This document shows, one piece after another, positions 1 to 7,938 of a DNA stretch of 64,000 nt. Where the stretch lies: assembly GCA_035945115.1 (NCBI GenBank), contig DASZAN010000094.1:1-64000 (forward strand), in the 5' to 3' direction. The DNA comes from DAHUYF01 sp035945115 (GTDB taxonomy: Bacteria > Pseudomonadota > Alphaproteobacteria > ATCC43930 > CGMCC-115725). The notes below the pieces were generated by a model, which was not told the origin of the DNA, did not search any database, and saw nothing but the letters and a program-made list of their open reading frames with translations. The stretch's first letter is position 1, and every line of letters begins with the position of its first letter. The position numbers were made by a program, and so were the translations under genes.

Positions 1-197
1 CCCAAATGCCCGCCCGTCACAGACACCGCGTCCACCAGCTCGTGACGCAGCTCCGCCGCCAGCTCGCCCAGCGCGCTCTCCGGCAACCGACGCAAATCCG
101 CCGGCATCTGCACCTCGTCCAGCAACGGCGTCGCGGTGTTGCGCAAAGGCCCGTCCTCGCTGTGCACGGACCGATCGGTCTTCGGGTTGTTTGCCAC
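1..197 (-). CDS. dxs: 1-deoxy-D-xylulose-5-phosphate synthase, N-terminal part (cut by window edge)
   Basis: DXS condenses pyruvate and glyceraldehyde 3-phosphate in the first step of the MEP isoprenoid pathway. The minus-strand frame reads on to the window edge through a stretch typical of DXS N-termini: TPLLDEVQMPADLRRL, then AAELRHELVDAVSVTGGHLG, the segment before the thiamine-diphosphate domain. I chose GTG at 197 because AAGGA lies about 8 nt upstream; an in-frame ATG at 236 lacks such a site. About 65 residues are visible. It is divergent from ispH, so two MEP genes share one intergenic region. Only the N-terminus is seen, but the signature is specific. Confidence 0.85.
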   Translation of the reverse strand, partial: MANNPKTDRSVHSEDGPLRNTATPLLDEVQMPADLRRLPESALGELAAELRHELVDAVSVTGGHL

Positions 198-473
198 GGC
201 GGTCGTCCTTAGTTTATCGGGGCACTTATCCCCCATTATTTCGAGGGAGAACTAATCACAGATGGGTGAGTTTAGCAAACGGGCCATCGCGATCCTTATC
301 TCGTTGTCCCCCATTTAGGGTCAGAACCCAGCGGTTTTTGGGCGGAATGCCGGCCAATCGGCGGCACGCCCTTTCATTAGCAAACCCTAGGCGTCCCGTG
401 TTTTCTCCGTATAATGCGCCGCCACACGGTAAAAGCGGACAATTGCGCCGCACCTAGTCGGAAAGGATAGCGA
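198..473. promoter_or_regulatory. dxs/ispH divergent intergenic region
   Basis: This 276-nt spacer separates the divergent dxs and ispH starts and is clearly more AT-rich than the flanking genes. A perfect TATAAT lies at 410-415, about 59 nt before the ispH ATG and oriented toward ispH, but I see no good TTGACA 16-18 nt upstream. The nonamer TTAGCAAAC occurs twice (about 272 and 378) and TCCCCCATT twice (about 229 and 306). These could be operator repeats. No coding frame looks real here. Confidence 0.4.
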
Positions 474-1406
474 ATGCGGGTCGTCCTGGCCCAGCCTCGA
501 GGATTCTGCGCCGGCGTCGAGCGCGCCATCGACATCGTCGAGCGCGCGCTCGAGAAGTACGGACCGCCCATCTATGTGCGCCACGAGATCGTGCACAACC
601 GCCATGTGGTGGAGCGGCTCCGCGCCAAAGGCGCTCGCTTCGTCGACGAGCTCGACGAGATCCCGCCCGGGAGCGTCACCATCTTCAGTGCGCACGGCGT
701 CTCGAGCGCGGTCGAGGACGCCGCGGCAGGGCGCGATCTGCCGGTGATCGACGCCACCTGCCCGCTCGTCTCCAAGGTGCACAGCGAGGGTCAGCGCTAT
801 GCCGCGCAAGGCCGCGAGATCATCCTCATCGGCCATGCCGGTCATCCCGAGATCGAGGGCACGATGGGCCGGATCGACGGCAAGGTGCATCTCATCTCGC
901 GCGCCGAGGAGGTGGCGAACCTGAGGGTGACCAACCCCGAGAAGCTCGCCTTCATCACCCAAACGACGCTGAGCCTCGATGACACGCGCGCCGTCATCGA
1001 GGCGCTCCGTCAGCGCTTCCCGACGATCGTCGGGCCCGACACCAAGGACATCTGCTACGCCACGCAAAACCGCCAGCGCGCCGCGCGCGAGCTCGCGCTC
1101 GCCGTGGATGTCGTGCTGGTGGTGGGCGCGGCCAACAGCTCCAATTCCAACCGGCTGCGCGAAATTGCCGCAGAGCAGGGTGTGCCCGCCTATCTCATCG
1201 CCGACGCCGACGCGCTCGATCCGCGGTGGATCGAGGGCGTCGAGTCGGTCGGCATCACGGCGGGCGCATCGGCGCCGGCGGAGCTGGTGCAGAAGCTCAT
1301 CGACCGCTTGCGAGAGCTCGGCGATGTCGAGCTCGCGACATTGCCGGGCATCACCGAGAATGTGCGCTTCCGCATGCCGGCCGAGCTGGCGGAAACCACG
1401 AGCTGA
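474..1406 (+). CDS. ispH: 4-hydroxy-3-methylbut-2-enyl diphosphate reductase (IspH/LytB)
   Basis: This cytoplasmic [4Fe-4S] enzyme makes IPP and DMAPP from HMBPP, the last MEP step. The 310-residue product has the family's usual length. All expected residues are visible: cluster cysteines C12 (FCAGV), C96 (DATCPLVSKVH) and C194 (KDICYATQNRQ), and substrate-side H41, H74, H124, E126 and T167. The ATG is preceded by GGAAAGGA. hpnH follows after 36 nt on the same strand, so the isoprenoid supply and hopanoid side-chain enzymes are probably co-transcribed. Confidence 0.96.
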   Translation: MRVVLAQPRGFCAGVERAIDIVERALEKYGPPIYVRHEIVHNRHVVERLRAKGARFVDELDEIPPGSVTIFSAHGVSSAVEDAAAGRDLPVIDATCPLVSKVHSEGQRYAAQGREIILIGHAGHPEIEGTMGRIDGKVHLISRAEEVANLRVTNPEKLAFITQTTLSLDDTRAVIEALRQRFPTIVGPDTKDICYATQNRQRAARELALAVDVVLVVGAANSSNSNRLREIAAEQGVPAYLIADADALDPRWIEGVESVGITAGASAPAELVQKLIDRLRELGDVELATLPGITENVRFRMPAELAETTS

Positions 1407-1442
1407 GCCAAGATCAGGCGCAACCCACGCGAGGATAGGACC

Positions 1443-2591
1443 TTGCCCATACCGCTTCATCAAATCATCCGTGTCGGCGCCTATGTCGCGAAGAAGCGCC
1501 TCTTGGGCGTCGAGCGCTATCCGCTCGTCCTCATGCTGGAGCCGCTCTTCCGCTGCAATCTCGCTTGCGCCGGATGCGGCAAGATCGACTACCCCGACGC
1601 GATCCTCAATCAGCGGCTCTCGGTGGAGGACTCCCTGGCAGCGGTGGACGAGTGCGGCGCGCCGGTGGTGTCGATCGCCGGCGGCGAGCCGCTGCTTCAT
1701 CGCGAGATCGAGCAGATCGTCGAGGGCATCATCGCGCGCAAGAAGTTCGTCTATCTCTGCACCAATGCGCTGTTGATGGAGAAGAAGCTCGACCTCTTCA
1801 AGCCCGGCCCCTTCTTCACCTGGTCCGTCCACCTCGACGGCGACAAGGAGATGCACGACCACTCCGTCTGTCAGCAGGGCGTCTATGAGCGCGCGGTCGA
1901 CGCCATCAAGCTCGCGAAGTCGCGAGGGTTCCGCGTCAACATCAACTGCACGCTCTTCGACGGCGCCAAGCCCCAGCAGGTGGCGAACTTCTTCGACGAC
2001 GTCATGGCGATGGGCGTCGACGGCATCACGGTGTCGCCGGGCTATGCCTATGAGCGCGCGCCGGACCAGGCGCATTTCTTGAACCGCCGCAAGACGAAAG
2101 AGCTCTTCCGCGACATCTTCCGCCGCGGCCGCGGCAAGACTTGGTCCTTCAGCGAATCGCCGCTCTTCCTCGACTTCCTCGCCGGCAATCAAAGCTACCA
2201 CTGCACGCCCTGGGGCAATCCGACGCGCAATTATTTCGGTTGGCAGCGGCCCTGTTATCTGCTCGGCGAAGGCTACGCCAAGAGCTTCAAGGAGCTCATG
2301 GAAGAGACCGATTGGGACGCCTACGGCACCGGCAATTACGAAAAATGCGCGGATTGCATGGTGCATAGCGGCTACGAGGCGACGGCGGCGATGGATGCGA
2401 CGAAGCATCCGCTGAAGGCGATCGCCGCGGCGCTCAGCGGCCCCCGCACCGAGGGCGAGATGGTCGAGGAAATTCCCCTCAACCGTCAGCGCCCGGCACA
2501 ATTCGTCTTCTCGCGCCACGTCGAAGAAGCGATGGCGCGCATCGACGCCGAGCGCAAAGCCGCCGCCGAACGCCCGAGCGCGGCGGAGTAA
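1443..2591 (+). CDS. hpnH: Hopanoid radical SAM protein HpnH (adenosylhopane synthase)
   Basis: HpnH is the radical-SAM enzyme that joins a 5'-deoxyadenosyl group to diploptene, giving adenosylhopane, the first step of hopanoid side-chain formation. The 382-residue product carries the CxxxCxxC cluster motif at C38, C42 and C45 (FRCNLACAGCG), a GGEPLLH motif in the SAM region, and a C-terminal Cys-containing stretch (YEKCADCMVHSGYE) typical of HpnH. The start is TTG, preceded by AGGATAGGA. The HpnH product is the substrate of HpnG, encoded 12 kb away on the other strand. Confidence 0.95.
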   Translation: MPIPLHQIIRVGAYVAKKRLLGVERYPLVLMLEPLFRCNLACAGCGKIDYPDAILNQRLSVEDSLAAVDECGAPVVSIAGGEPLLHREIEQIVEGIIARKKFVYLCTNALLMEKKLDLFKPGPFFTWSVHLDGDKEMHDHSVCQQGVYERAVDAIKLAKSRGFRVNINCTLFDGAKPQQVANFFDDVMAMGVDGITVSPGYAYERAPDQAHFLNRRKTKELFRDIFRRGRGKTWSFSESPLFLDFLAGNQSYHCTPWGNPTRNYFGWQRPCYLLGEGYAKSFKELMEETDWDAYGTGNYEKCADCMVHSGYEATAAMDATKHPLKAIAAALSGPRTEGEMVEEIPLNRQRPAQFVFSRHVEEAMARIDAERKAAAERPSAAE

Positions 2592-2631
2592 TCGCACTCG
2601 TTCCACTAGCGATCCTGACGGAACCAGTAGT

Positions 2632-2714
2632 CGTCGTCGCGAGGAGGCGAAGCCGACGACGCGATCCAGGGCCGTCGCTCTGCTGGATTGCTTCGCCTTC
2701 GGCTCGCAATGACG
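2632..2714. repeat. REP-like imperfect palindrome
   Basis: The two ends are inverted copies of a GTCRTYGCGAG...GCGATCCAG/GCAATCCAG theme: the left arm starts CGTCGTCGCGAGGAGGCGAA and the right arm ends TTCGGCTCGCAATGACG. The arms meet around ATCCAGGGCC...TGCTGGATTG. This architecture resembles the short intergenic palindromes dispersed in many alphaproteobacterial genomes (from memory). It lies just after hpnH, where it could act as a transcript-end structure. No second copy is apparent in this window. Confidence 0.6.
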
Positions 2715-2856
2715 CCATTTCGTCAATTCAGAAAATTGCTGGCGAAAGGCGCGAGAGCGCCGCGGCAATTCCATACCGCCGCCACAATTGCTGCGTTCAA
2801 TGGGCATCAGGCCCGCGGATGCGGAGGGGTCGCGCCGGCCGATTGTGAGCGGGATC

Positions 2857-3060
2857 ATGGAATACGAGGAAGCAACGCATCTTTATCGGCGCACGCTCGC
2901 GCACGGCGACGATCTCTTCCATCTGACCCCGCCGCGGCCGAGCGCGGCGCTCTCCTACCAGGACGAGGACACCTGGTATCTCCGCGGCGAGGACGGCCGG
3001 CTCATCGCGCGCGTGAGCCGGGCCGGCGTCCGCGTCGGCGAGACGACCAGATCGAAATGA
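2857..3060 (+). CDS. Small hypothetical protein, 67 residues
   Basis: Family not recognised. The product is hydrophilic and acidic at first (MEYEEATHLYRRTLAHG), with no signal peptide or membrane segment. The middle, with alternating Leu/Ser/Tyr and Gly/Asp turns (ALSYQDEDTWYLRGEDGRLIARVS), suggests a small beta-sheet domain. I chose ATG at 2857; a TTG at 2788 in the same frame would add 23 residues of atypical composition. A perfect hairpin follows 6 nt after the stop, supporting a real gene end. Confidence 0.5.
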   Translation: MEYEEATHLYRRTLAHGDDLFHLTPPRPSAALSYQDEDTWYLRGEDGRLIARVSRAGVRVGETTRSK

Positions 3061-3066
3061 AAGACG

Positions 3067-3088
3067 CCTCTCGCCTGAAAGCGAGAGG
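3067..3088 (+). terminator. Terminator-like hairpin
   Basis: A perfect 8-bp GC-rich stem (CCTCTCGC / GCGAGAGG) closes a 6-nt loop (CTGAAA), 6 nt after the stop codon of the preceding small gene. No T-run follows, so it is either a weak intrinsic terminator or a 3'-protecting stem-loop. Confidence 0.45.
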
Positions 3089-3210
3089 GAGTTCGAAAAG
3101 TGCCGCTGCCGCGGCGCGGATTCGCATGCGCTGCCGATGCTCGCGTGGATCAGGAGCAGACGGCGTGATTATTTCATGGGAGAATTCTTGCAAACAGAGG
3201 AGCCTCCGCG

Positions 3211-4053
3211 ATGCCCATCATCGATTCCCAGGTCCATGCCTATGAAGCGAACACGCCGAAGCGACCTTGGCACAGCGTGCCGAACTGGCCCGACCACGTC
3301 ACGGGTGACGAGATGGTGGCGGCGATGGACAAGGTCGGCGTCGAGGGCGCGATCTTCATCTCCGCCTTTTCCATGTACCGCTACGACGCCAGTTATGCGG
3401 TGGCGGTGCAACGGGCCCATCCCGGGCGGTTCGCCATCGTCAAGCCGGTGGACCCGGACGATCCGGCGGTGGCCGATGTCGTCGCCGAGTGGAAGAAAAC
3501 GCCGGGCACGGTCGGCATCCGCATCATGCTGACGAAAGAGGCGAACCGCGCGCCGGATGACCCGGGCCTCGAGCGGATTTGCCGCGCCGCCGTCCGCCAC
3601 GATTTTCCCGTCAACATCCTCTTCTGGGGCAACTTGGAGGCCGGCACCGCGCTCATCGATCGCCATCCCGAGACGCGATTCATCATCGACCATCTCGGCA
3701 TCATGCAGCCGCGCGTGCCGCCCGCGCCGCCGCAGCCTTGGGCGGACCTCCCGAAGGTGCTGGAACTCGCCAAGCGCCCGAACGCGGTGATCAAGGTGAG
3801 CGGCGCCTGCACGCTGTCCCGGAAGCCCTATCCCTTCGCGGACATTTGGGACCCTCTCGCCCGCCTATTCGATGCCTGGGGTTTCGATCGCTGCTTGTGG
3901 GGCACGGATTGGACGCGCGCATTCGCCGTCGTCAACTACGAGCAGGCCGTCGCGCCCTTTCTTGAGACCGACCGCCTGAGTGACACAGAGCGGGCCATGC
4001 TGATGGGCGGCGCGTGCGCCAAGGCTTATGGCTGGTCGCCGAAGAAGGGTTAG
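3211..4053 (+). CDS. Amidohydrolase family protein (PF04909-type TIM barrel)
   Basis: A 280-residue metal-dependent hydrolase or decarboxylase of the amidohydrolase-2 type. Visible marks are the N-terminal MPIIDSQVHAYE strand, where this subgroup has Q-V-H in place of the usual HxH, the mid-protein FIIDHLGIMQPR, and the C-terminal barrel aspartate in LWGTDWTRA. GAGGAG lies about 10 nt before the ATG. The substrate cannot be told from sequence; relatives act on lactones or aromatic carboxylates. It stands alone between the hopanoid side-chain gene and the binding-protein array. Confidence 0.8.
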   Translation: MPIIDSQVHAYEANTPKRPWHSVPNWPDHVTGDEMVAAMDKVGVEGAIFISAFSMYRYDASYAVAVQRAHPGRFAIVKPVDPDDPAVADVVAEWKKTPGTVGIRIMLTKEANRAPDDPGLERICRAAVRHDFPVNILFWGNLEAGTALIDRHPETRFIIDHLGIMQPRVPPAPPQPWADLPKVLELAKRPNAVIKVSGACTLSRKPYPFADIWDPLARLFDAWGFDRCLWGTDWTRAFAVVNYEQAVAPFLETDRLSDTERAMLMGGACAKAYGWSPKKG

Positions 4054-4151
4054 AAGCAATTTCGGCGCGTGCGAGAGTCATGTCGCTGAAGTGCCACAAG
4101 CTGCCCTGAGCAGATGCAGCAAAGTGTGCGCACAAGAGTGCTGATTTGCTC

Positions 4152-5126
4152 TCACTCGATCACCTCGTCGGCGACGGCGAGCATCTGATCTGGAACATTC
4201 AGATCAAGCGCTTTTGCGGTCTTCCGATTGATCACGAGCTCGAATTTCGTCGCTTGCTCAATCGGCAATTCACGAGGGCTCGCCCCCTTGAGGATTTTGT
4301 CCACATAGAAGGCTGTCCGACGGTACAAATCCGGGAAACTCGCGCCGAACGAGACGAAGCCACCGGCATCGACGAAAGTCTTGGCGCCGTACACGGCCGG
4401 AATCCTTCGTTTTGCTTCGAAGTCAACAATCTGGCGTCTCCGACTGATCGTCAGCGGGTCTTCAACCACGATCAGGGAATCGATATGTTCCCTGCTTCCT
4501 GTCTCGAACGCGCTATCAAAATCTGCGGCTGTCTGAACTTGCAGCGGCTGGAGTCGGACGTTCAAAATGCGGGCGGCGTTCTCGCTTTCATGGATCACTG
4601 ACTGGGTGAACGGATTTTTGGCGTTCCAAATAATGCCGATGTGAACAGCGGTTGGTGCGAACTGTTTGAGGAGTTGGAGGCGTTTCCCTCCGACGTCCGG
4701 GATCATATTGCTCATTCCAGTAATGTTGCCCCCGGGGTATGCGAGGCTCTTTACAATGCCGGTTCCAACTGGGTCCCCTGCGGCCGCCATGACGATTGGA
4801 ATCGTGGTAGTCGCCTTCTTGAGCGCCAAAATCGCCGGCGTACCAGAGACCACGATGACTTCGACATTCAAACGAACGAGATCGTTCGCGAGTTCGGGCA
4901 GGCGTTCGTCGTCACCTCCGGCCCAGCGGTATTCGAAGAGAAGGTTCTTGCCTTCCTGGTAGCCAAGTTCCCGCAGCGCTTTCTGAAAGGCGTCCATCCA
5001 AGGAGCAGGAGGCTTTTCCGCCCGGAGAAAGCCGACCCTCCGTTGGCGCTCGGGCTGCTGCGCACGCGCCGCGAGCGGCCACGCAGCCGCGCCGCCGAGC
5101 AAGGTGATGAAATCACGCCGTCGCAT
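4152..5126 (-). CDS. PF04392-type ABC substrate-binding protein, array member 1
   Basis: A 324-residue exported solute-binding protein. A twin-arginine-like leader (MRRRDFITLLGGAAAWPLAA, cleavage after ARA) precedes a two-lobed periplasmic-binding fold marked by RVGFLRAE, the ELGYQEGKNL segment, AYPGGNITGMS and the C-terminal FELVINRKTAKAL...ADEVIE block shared by all members. The ligand is unknown. No permease or ATPase gene is adjacent. A TAGACT -10-like hexamer preceded by GTGC lies about 25 nt upstream of the start. It is separated from members 2-6 by three metabolic or transport genes. Confidence 0.85.
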   Translation of the reverse strand: MRRRDFITLLGGAAAWPLAARAQQPERQRRVGFLRAEKPPAPWMDAFQKALRELGYQEGKNLLFEYRWAGGDDERLPELANDLVRLNVEVIVVSGTPAILALKKATTTIPIVMAAAGDPVGTGIVKSLAYPGGNITGMSNMIPDVGGKRLQLLKQFAPTAVHIGIIWNAKNPFTQSVIHESENAARILNVRLQPLQVQTAADFDSAFETGSREHIDSLIVVEDPLTISRRRQIVDFEAKRRIPAVYGAKTFVDAGGFVSFGASFPDLYRRTAFYVDKILKGASPRELPIEQATKFELVINRKTAKALDLNVPDQMLAVADEVIE

Positions 5127-5211
5127 GAGTTACCCTGAGCCGAGGCCCACAGTCTAGCACATCATTGGGTGCAGTGCGTCGCAGCAAAATCTTCCCGCTT
5201 ATCTCGGTTCA

Positions 5212-5308
5212 GGGTCAAATTGAGAAGAGCCCCGCGGTCGCGCACAAGTCGGTCAACCGCCCGAACGCAGACCTGCTTCCAAAAGGCCCTATCTTCGCTG
5301 ATTGACCC
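5212..5308. repeat. 97-bp inverted-repeat element, copy A
   Basis: It begins GGGTCAAATTGAGAAGAG and ends CTTCGCTGATTGACCC. Aligned without gaps to copy B (11481-11577, the same 97-bp length), I count about 64 identical positions, including 18 of the first 20. It sits in the 322-nt gap between a binding-protein gene and a dehydrogenase gene. A separate perfect hairpin (CCTCCAT-5 nt-ATGGAGG, 5312-5330) follows. It carries no coding capacity, so it is a miniature non-autonomous element or a dispersed REP-like sequence. Confidence 0.6.
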
Positions 5309-5448
5309 TCTCCTCCATCGAGCATGGAGGGGCTACCACCACCCGATCGAGCACGCGCTAACCGAGATCAGTCACTGGTCGAGGGGTACAGGCGCTAATA
5401 CTCTGAGAGGCTGACGTCATTCCCCTACTAACAGCCTGGAGCATCTTC

Positions 5449-6432
5449 ATGAATGTGACCGTCCTCGACGACTACCACGATACTTTGCGCACACTCTCAT
5501 GCTTCGCCAAGCTCGCTGATCACAAGGTCACGATCTGGAATGACCATGTGCAGGATGTTGATGTACTCGCCGAGCGGCTCAGGGAAACCGAAGCTCTAGT
5601 GTTGATCCGAGAGCGTACGAAGATACGCGCCCCACTGCTCGATCGACTACCGAGACTAAGGCTCATCAGCCAGCGCAGCGTGTGGCCGCATATCGACATC
5701 GACGCCTGTACCCGGCTCGGCATCGTCGTCTCGTCGGACATGCATGCGGGCACGCCGTCCTACGCGACGGCCGAGTTAGCGTGGGCGTTGATTCTCGCGT
5801 CCGTGCGTCAGATACCGCAGCAGGCGGCGGCACTTAAGGCCGGGCGATGGCAGATCGGCGTTGGAACTACGCTGCGAGGTAAGACGCTCGGTCTCTATGG
5901 CTGGGGCCGCATCGCGCACGCGGTCGCAGACTACGGTCGCGCCTTCGGTATGAATGTGATGGTTTGGGCCCGTGAAACCTCTCGCGAGCGCGCGCGCCAG
6001 GAGGGCTTAGCCGTGGCCGGAAGCAAGGCTGCATTCTTCGAGCAGAGCGACGTGCTCTCAATACATATGCGGCTTGTCGATGGCACCCGCCACATAGTCA
6101 CCGCAGGCGACCTCGCGCGCATGAAGCCAACAGCACTACTGGTCAATACAAGCCGCGCGCCGTTGATCGAGCCCGGTGCACTAATCGCTGCTCTGCGGGC
6201 GGGCCGGCCGGGCTTGGCCGCCGTCGATGTATACGAGCAAGAGCCGCTAACCGATCCAGCCGATCCGCTCTTGCTGCTGCCCAACGTGCTGGCCGCCCCC
6301 CACATCGGCTACGTCACCCGCGAGGAGTACGAGCTCCAGTTCTCCGACATCTTCGACCAAATCGTCGCGTACGCAGCAGGCACACCGACCAACGTAGCGA
6401 ATCCGGATGTGCTCGGACGGATGAGAACATGA
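5449..6432 (+). CDS. D-2-hydroxyacid dehydrogenase family protein
   Basis: A 327-residue NAD-dependent oxidoreductase of the phosphoglycerate/formate dehydrogenase fold. The Rossmann motif is GLYGWGRIAHAV, about 145 residues in. The catalytic triad is recognisable as Arg in LLVNTSRAPLIEPGAL, Glu in YEQEPL and His in AAPHIGYVTREEYE. The substrate is probably a 2-hydroxyacid/2-oxoacid pair but cannot be fixed. It is followed by a 400-nt gap containing a MITE-like element, then a glutathione-linked oxidoreductase and an MFS transporter on the same strand, possibly a small uptake-and-metabolism module. Confidence 0.85.
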   Translation: MNVTVLDDYHDTLRTLSCFAKLADHKVTIWNDHVQDVDVLAERLRETEALVLIRERTKIRAPLLDRLPRLRLISQRSVWPHIDIDACTRLGIVVSSDMHAGTPSYATAELAWALILASVRQIPQQAAALKAGRWQIGVGTTLRGKTLGLYGWGRIAHAVADYGRAFGMNVMVWARETSRERARQEGLAVAGSKAAFFEQSDVLSIHMRLVDGTRHIVTAGDLARMKPTALLVNTSRAPLIEPGALIAALRAGRPGLAAVDVYEQEPLTDPADPLLLLPNVLAAPHIGYVTREEYELQFSDIFDQIVAYAAGTPTNVANPDVLGRMRT

Positions 6433-6546
6433 AAGCAGAGGAGGCGGAAGGTCGAATATTGACAGAATGATCCGGATTTCCGGTTATGGCACTTCAGGAT
6501 CGAAAGCGGTCATGCCTCAATTGCGATGGCAAATCGCAGAAGTGCC

Positions 6547-6694
6547 GATAGTGTTGCAAAAGTCTTTTATGCTGCGGCACACGCAACATTGATTCGTCGG
6601 CAGCTTTCAGATGAGAAGGAAGATTCAAAAGGCTGGTCGCGGCGGAGCGAAAATTGCGCCGCCAATCCATTCGGCCGACTTTCGCAACACTATC
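6547..6694. mobile_element. MITE-like element, 148 bp, 18-bp terminal inverted repeats
   Basis: The left end GATAGTGTTGCAAAAGTC and the reverse complement of the right end, GATAGTGTTGCGAAAGTC, differ at one of 18 positions. The element is flanked on both sides by TGCC (6543-6546 and 6695-6698), a 4-bp target-site duplication. There is no transposase reading frame inside. It fills much of the 400-nt gap between the hydroxyacid dehydrogenase and the glutathione protein; the rest of that gap shows no gene. A 4-bp duplication is compatible with mobilisation by an IS5-like transposase, but that is inference. Confidence 0.75.
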
Positions 6695-6832
6695 TGCCAG
6701 AAGCGGAAGTCAGTCCGGTAGCGGTAGGGACGCGAGTTTCATCCCGCGCCCCCGCACAGAACCGTACGTGGTGGGCGGTCGAGCTTCAGTGCTTGAAGGC
6801 CGGCGCGCTATACTTATTCCCGGAGGTTGAAG

Positions 6833-7705
6833 ATGACCGACTCGTCTGAGTACACGCCGCAAAAGGTTTGGACCTGGGATAAGCCCAACGGTGGCCGGTT
6901 CGCAAACATCAACCGCCCGATCGCCGGGCCGACGCATGACAAAGACCTGCCGGTCGGTCGTCATCCGCTGCAGCTCTATTCGCTCGGCACACCGAACGGC
7001 GTCAAAGTGACGATCCTTCTGGAGGAGCTGCTGGCGCTCGGACATACCGGCGCTGAGTACGACGCTTGGCTGATCAAGATCGGCGACGGTGAACAGTTCG
7101 GCAGCGGCTTCGTCGCGGTGAATCCAAACTCCAAGATCCCGGCACTCGTGGACCGCAGCGCGGCGACACCCATCCGTGTCTTCGAATCCGGATCGATTCT
7201 GCTGTATCTCGCCGAGAAATTTCGCACATTTCTACCAACGGAGAGCGGTCCGCGTGCCGAGTGCCTGTCATGGCTGTTCTGGCAAATGGGAAGCGCGCCT
7301 TATCTCGGCGGAGGATTGGGTCACTTCTACGCGTATGCGCCGACGAAGATCGAGTACGCGATTGATCGGTTCGCAATGGAGGTGAAGCGCCAGCTCGACG
7401 TGCTTGACCGCCAGCTGGCGGAGAACGAGTACGTTGGGGGCAGCACCTACACGATCGCCGACATGGCCATCTTTCCCTGGTATGGCGGGCTTGCGAAGGG
7501 CTGGCTCTATGGAGCAGCCGAGTTTTTGAGCGTACAGGATTACAGGAACGTTCAGCGCTGGGCTGACATGCTGCTCGCGCGGCCGGCGGTGCAGCGCGGA
7601 CGCATGGTCAATCGCATCAGAGGCGAGCCATCGAGTCAGTTGCACGAGCGCCACGATGCACGTGACTTCGAAACGAAAACACAGGATAAGCTCGCGGTAA
7701 GTTGA
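6833..7705 (+). CDS. yghU: Glutathione-dependent disulfide-bond oxidoreductase (YghU-type GST)
   Basis: A Nu-class glutathione transferase homologue that reduces organic disulfides with glutathione in the cytoplasm. The 290-residue sequence follows E. coli YghU closely as I remember it: KVWTWDKPNGGRFANINRP, LPVGKHPLQLYSLGTPNG-like and ESGSILLYLAEKF in the thioredoxin half, GHFYAYAPTKIEYAIDRF and YTIADMAIFPW in the helical half, and QLHERHDARDFET at the end. ATG 6833 was chosen over TTG 6827 because GGAGG at 6822-6826 is optimally spaced for it. Confidence 0.93.
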   Translation: MTDSSEYTPQKVWTWDKPNGGRFANINRPIAGPTHDKDLPVGRHPLQLYSLGTPNGVKVTILLEELLALGHTGAEYDAWLIKIGDGEQFGSGFVAVNPNSKIPALVDRSAATPIRVFESGSILLYLAEKFRTFLPTESGPRAECLSWLFWQMGSAPYLGGGLGHFYAYAPTKIEYAIDRFAMEVKRQLDVLDRQLAENEYVGGSTYTIADMAIFPWYGGLAKGWLYGAAEFLSVQDYRNVQRWADMLLARPAVQRGRMVNRIRGEPSSQLHERHDARDFETKTQDKLAVS

Positions 7706-7938
7706 GGTCTCAGATTGGACATAGACGCGAGTGTCATTGGGTTGAAACCAACTTCTCGGGGCCATGAGACGTCGGCTCGAGCTAACGATCAAGTCGTGGC
7801 GATGTCGAGGCTGAAGCAATGCGCGCCGGCATTCCCGAACCGCACGCTGTGAGGGAAGCCGCTCAATCGAACGCGCGGCCAATAGGAAGGCGCTCTTCAC
7901 AGCCCCAATAGCGAAGAGCAAAAATCGGGAGGGGTCAA

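Noticed and set aside
316..327. GGGTCAGAACCC as a further copy of the 97-bp element end
   Set aside because: Only the first seven bases agree; the following sequence has no similarity to either copy.
387..2858. An 823-codon open frame on the minus strand opposite ispH and hpnH
   Set aside because: It is antisense to two genes with complete family signatures, is dominated by Arg/Ala/Asp-rich sequence typical of GC-rich shadow frames, and has no recognisable domain.
6459..6487. A TTGACA followed by TTATGG as a promoter for the YghU-type gene
   Set aside because: The spacing is 19 nt or more, the -10 match is poor, and the MITE-like element lies between it and the gene.
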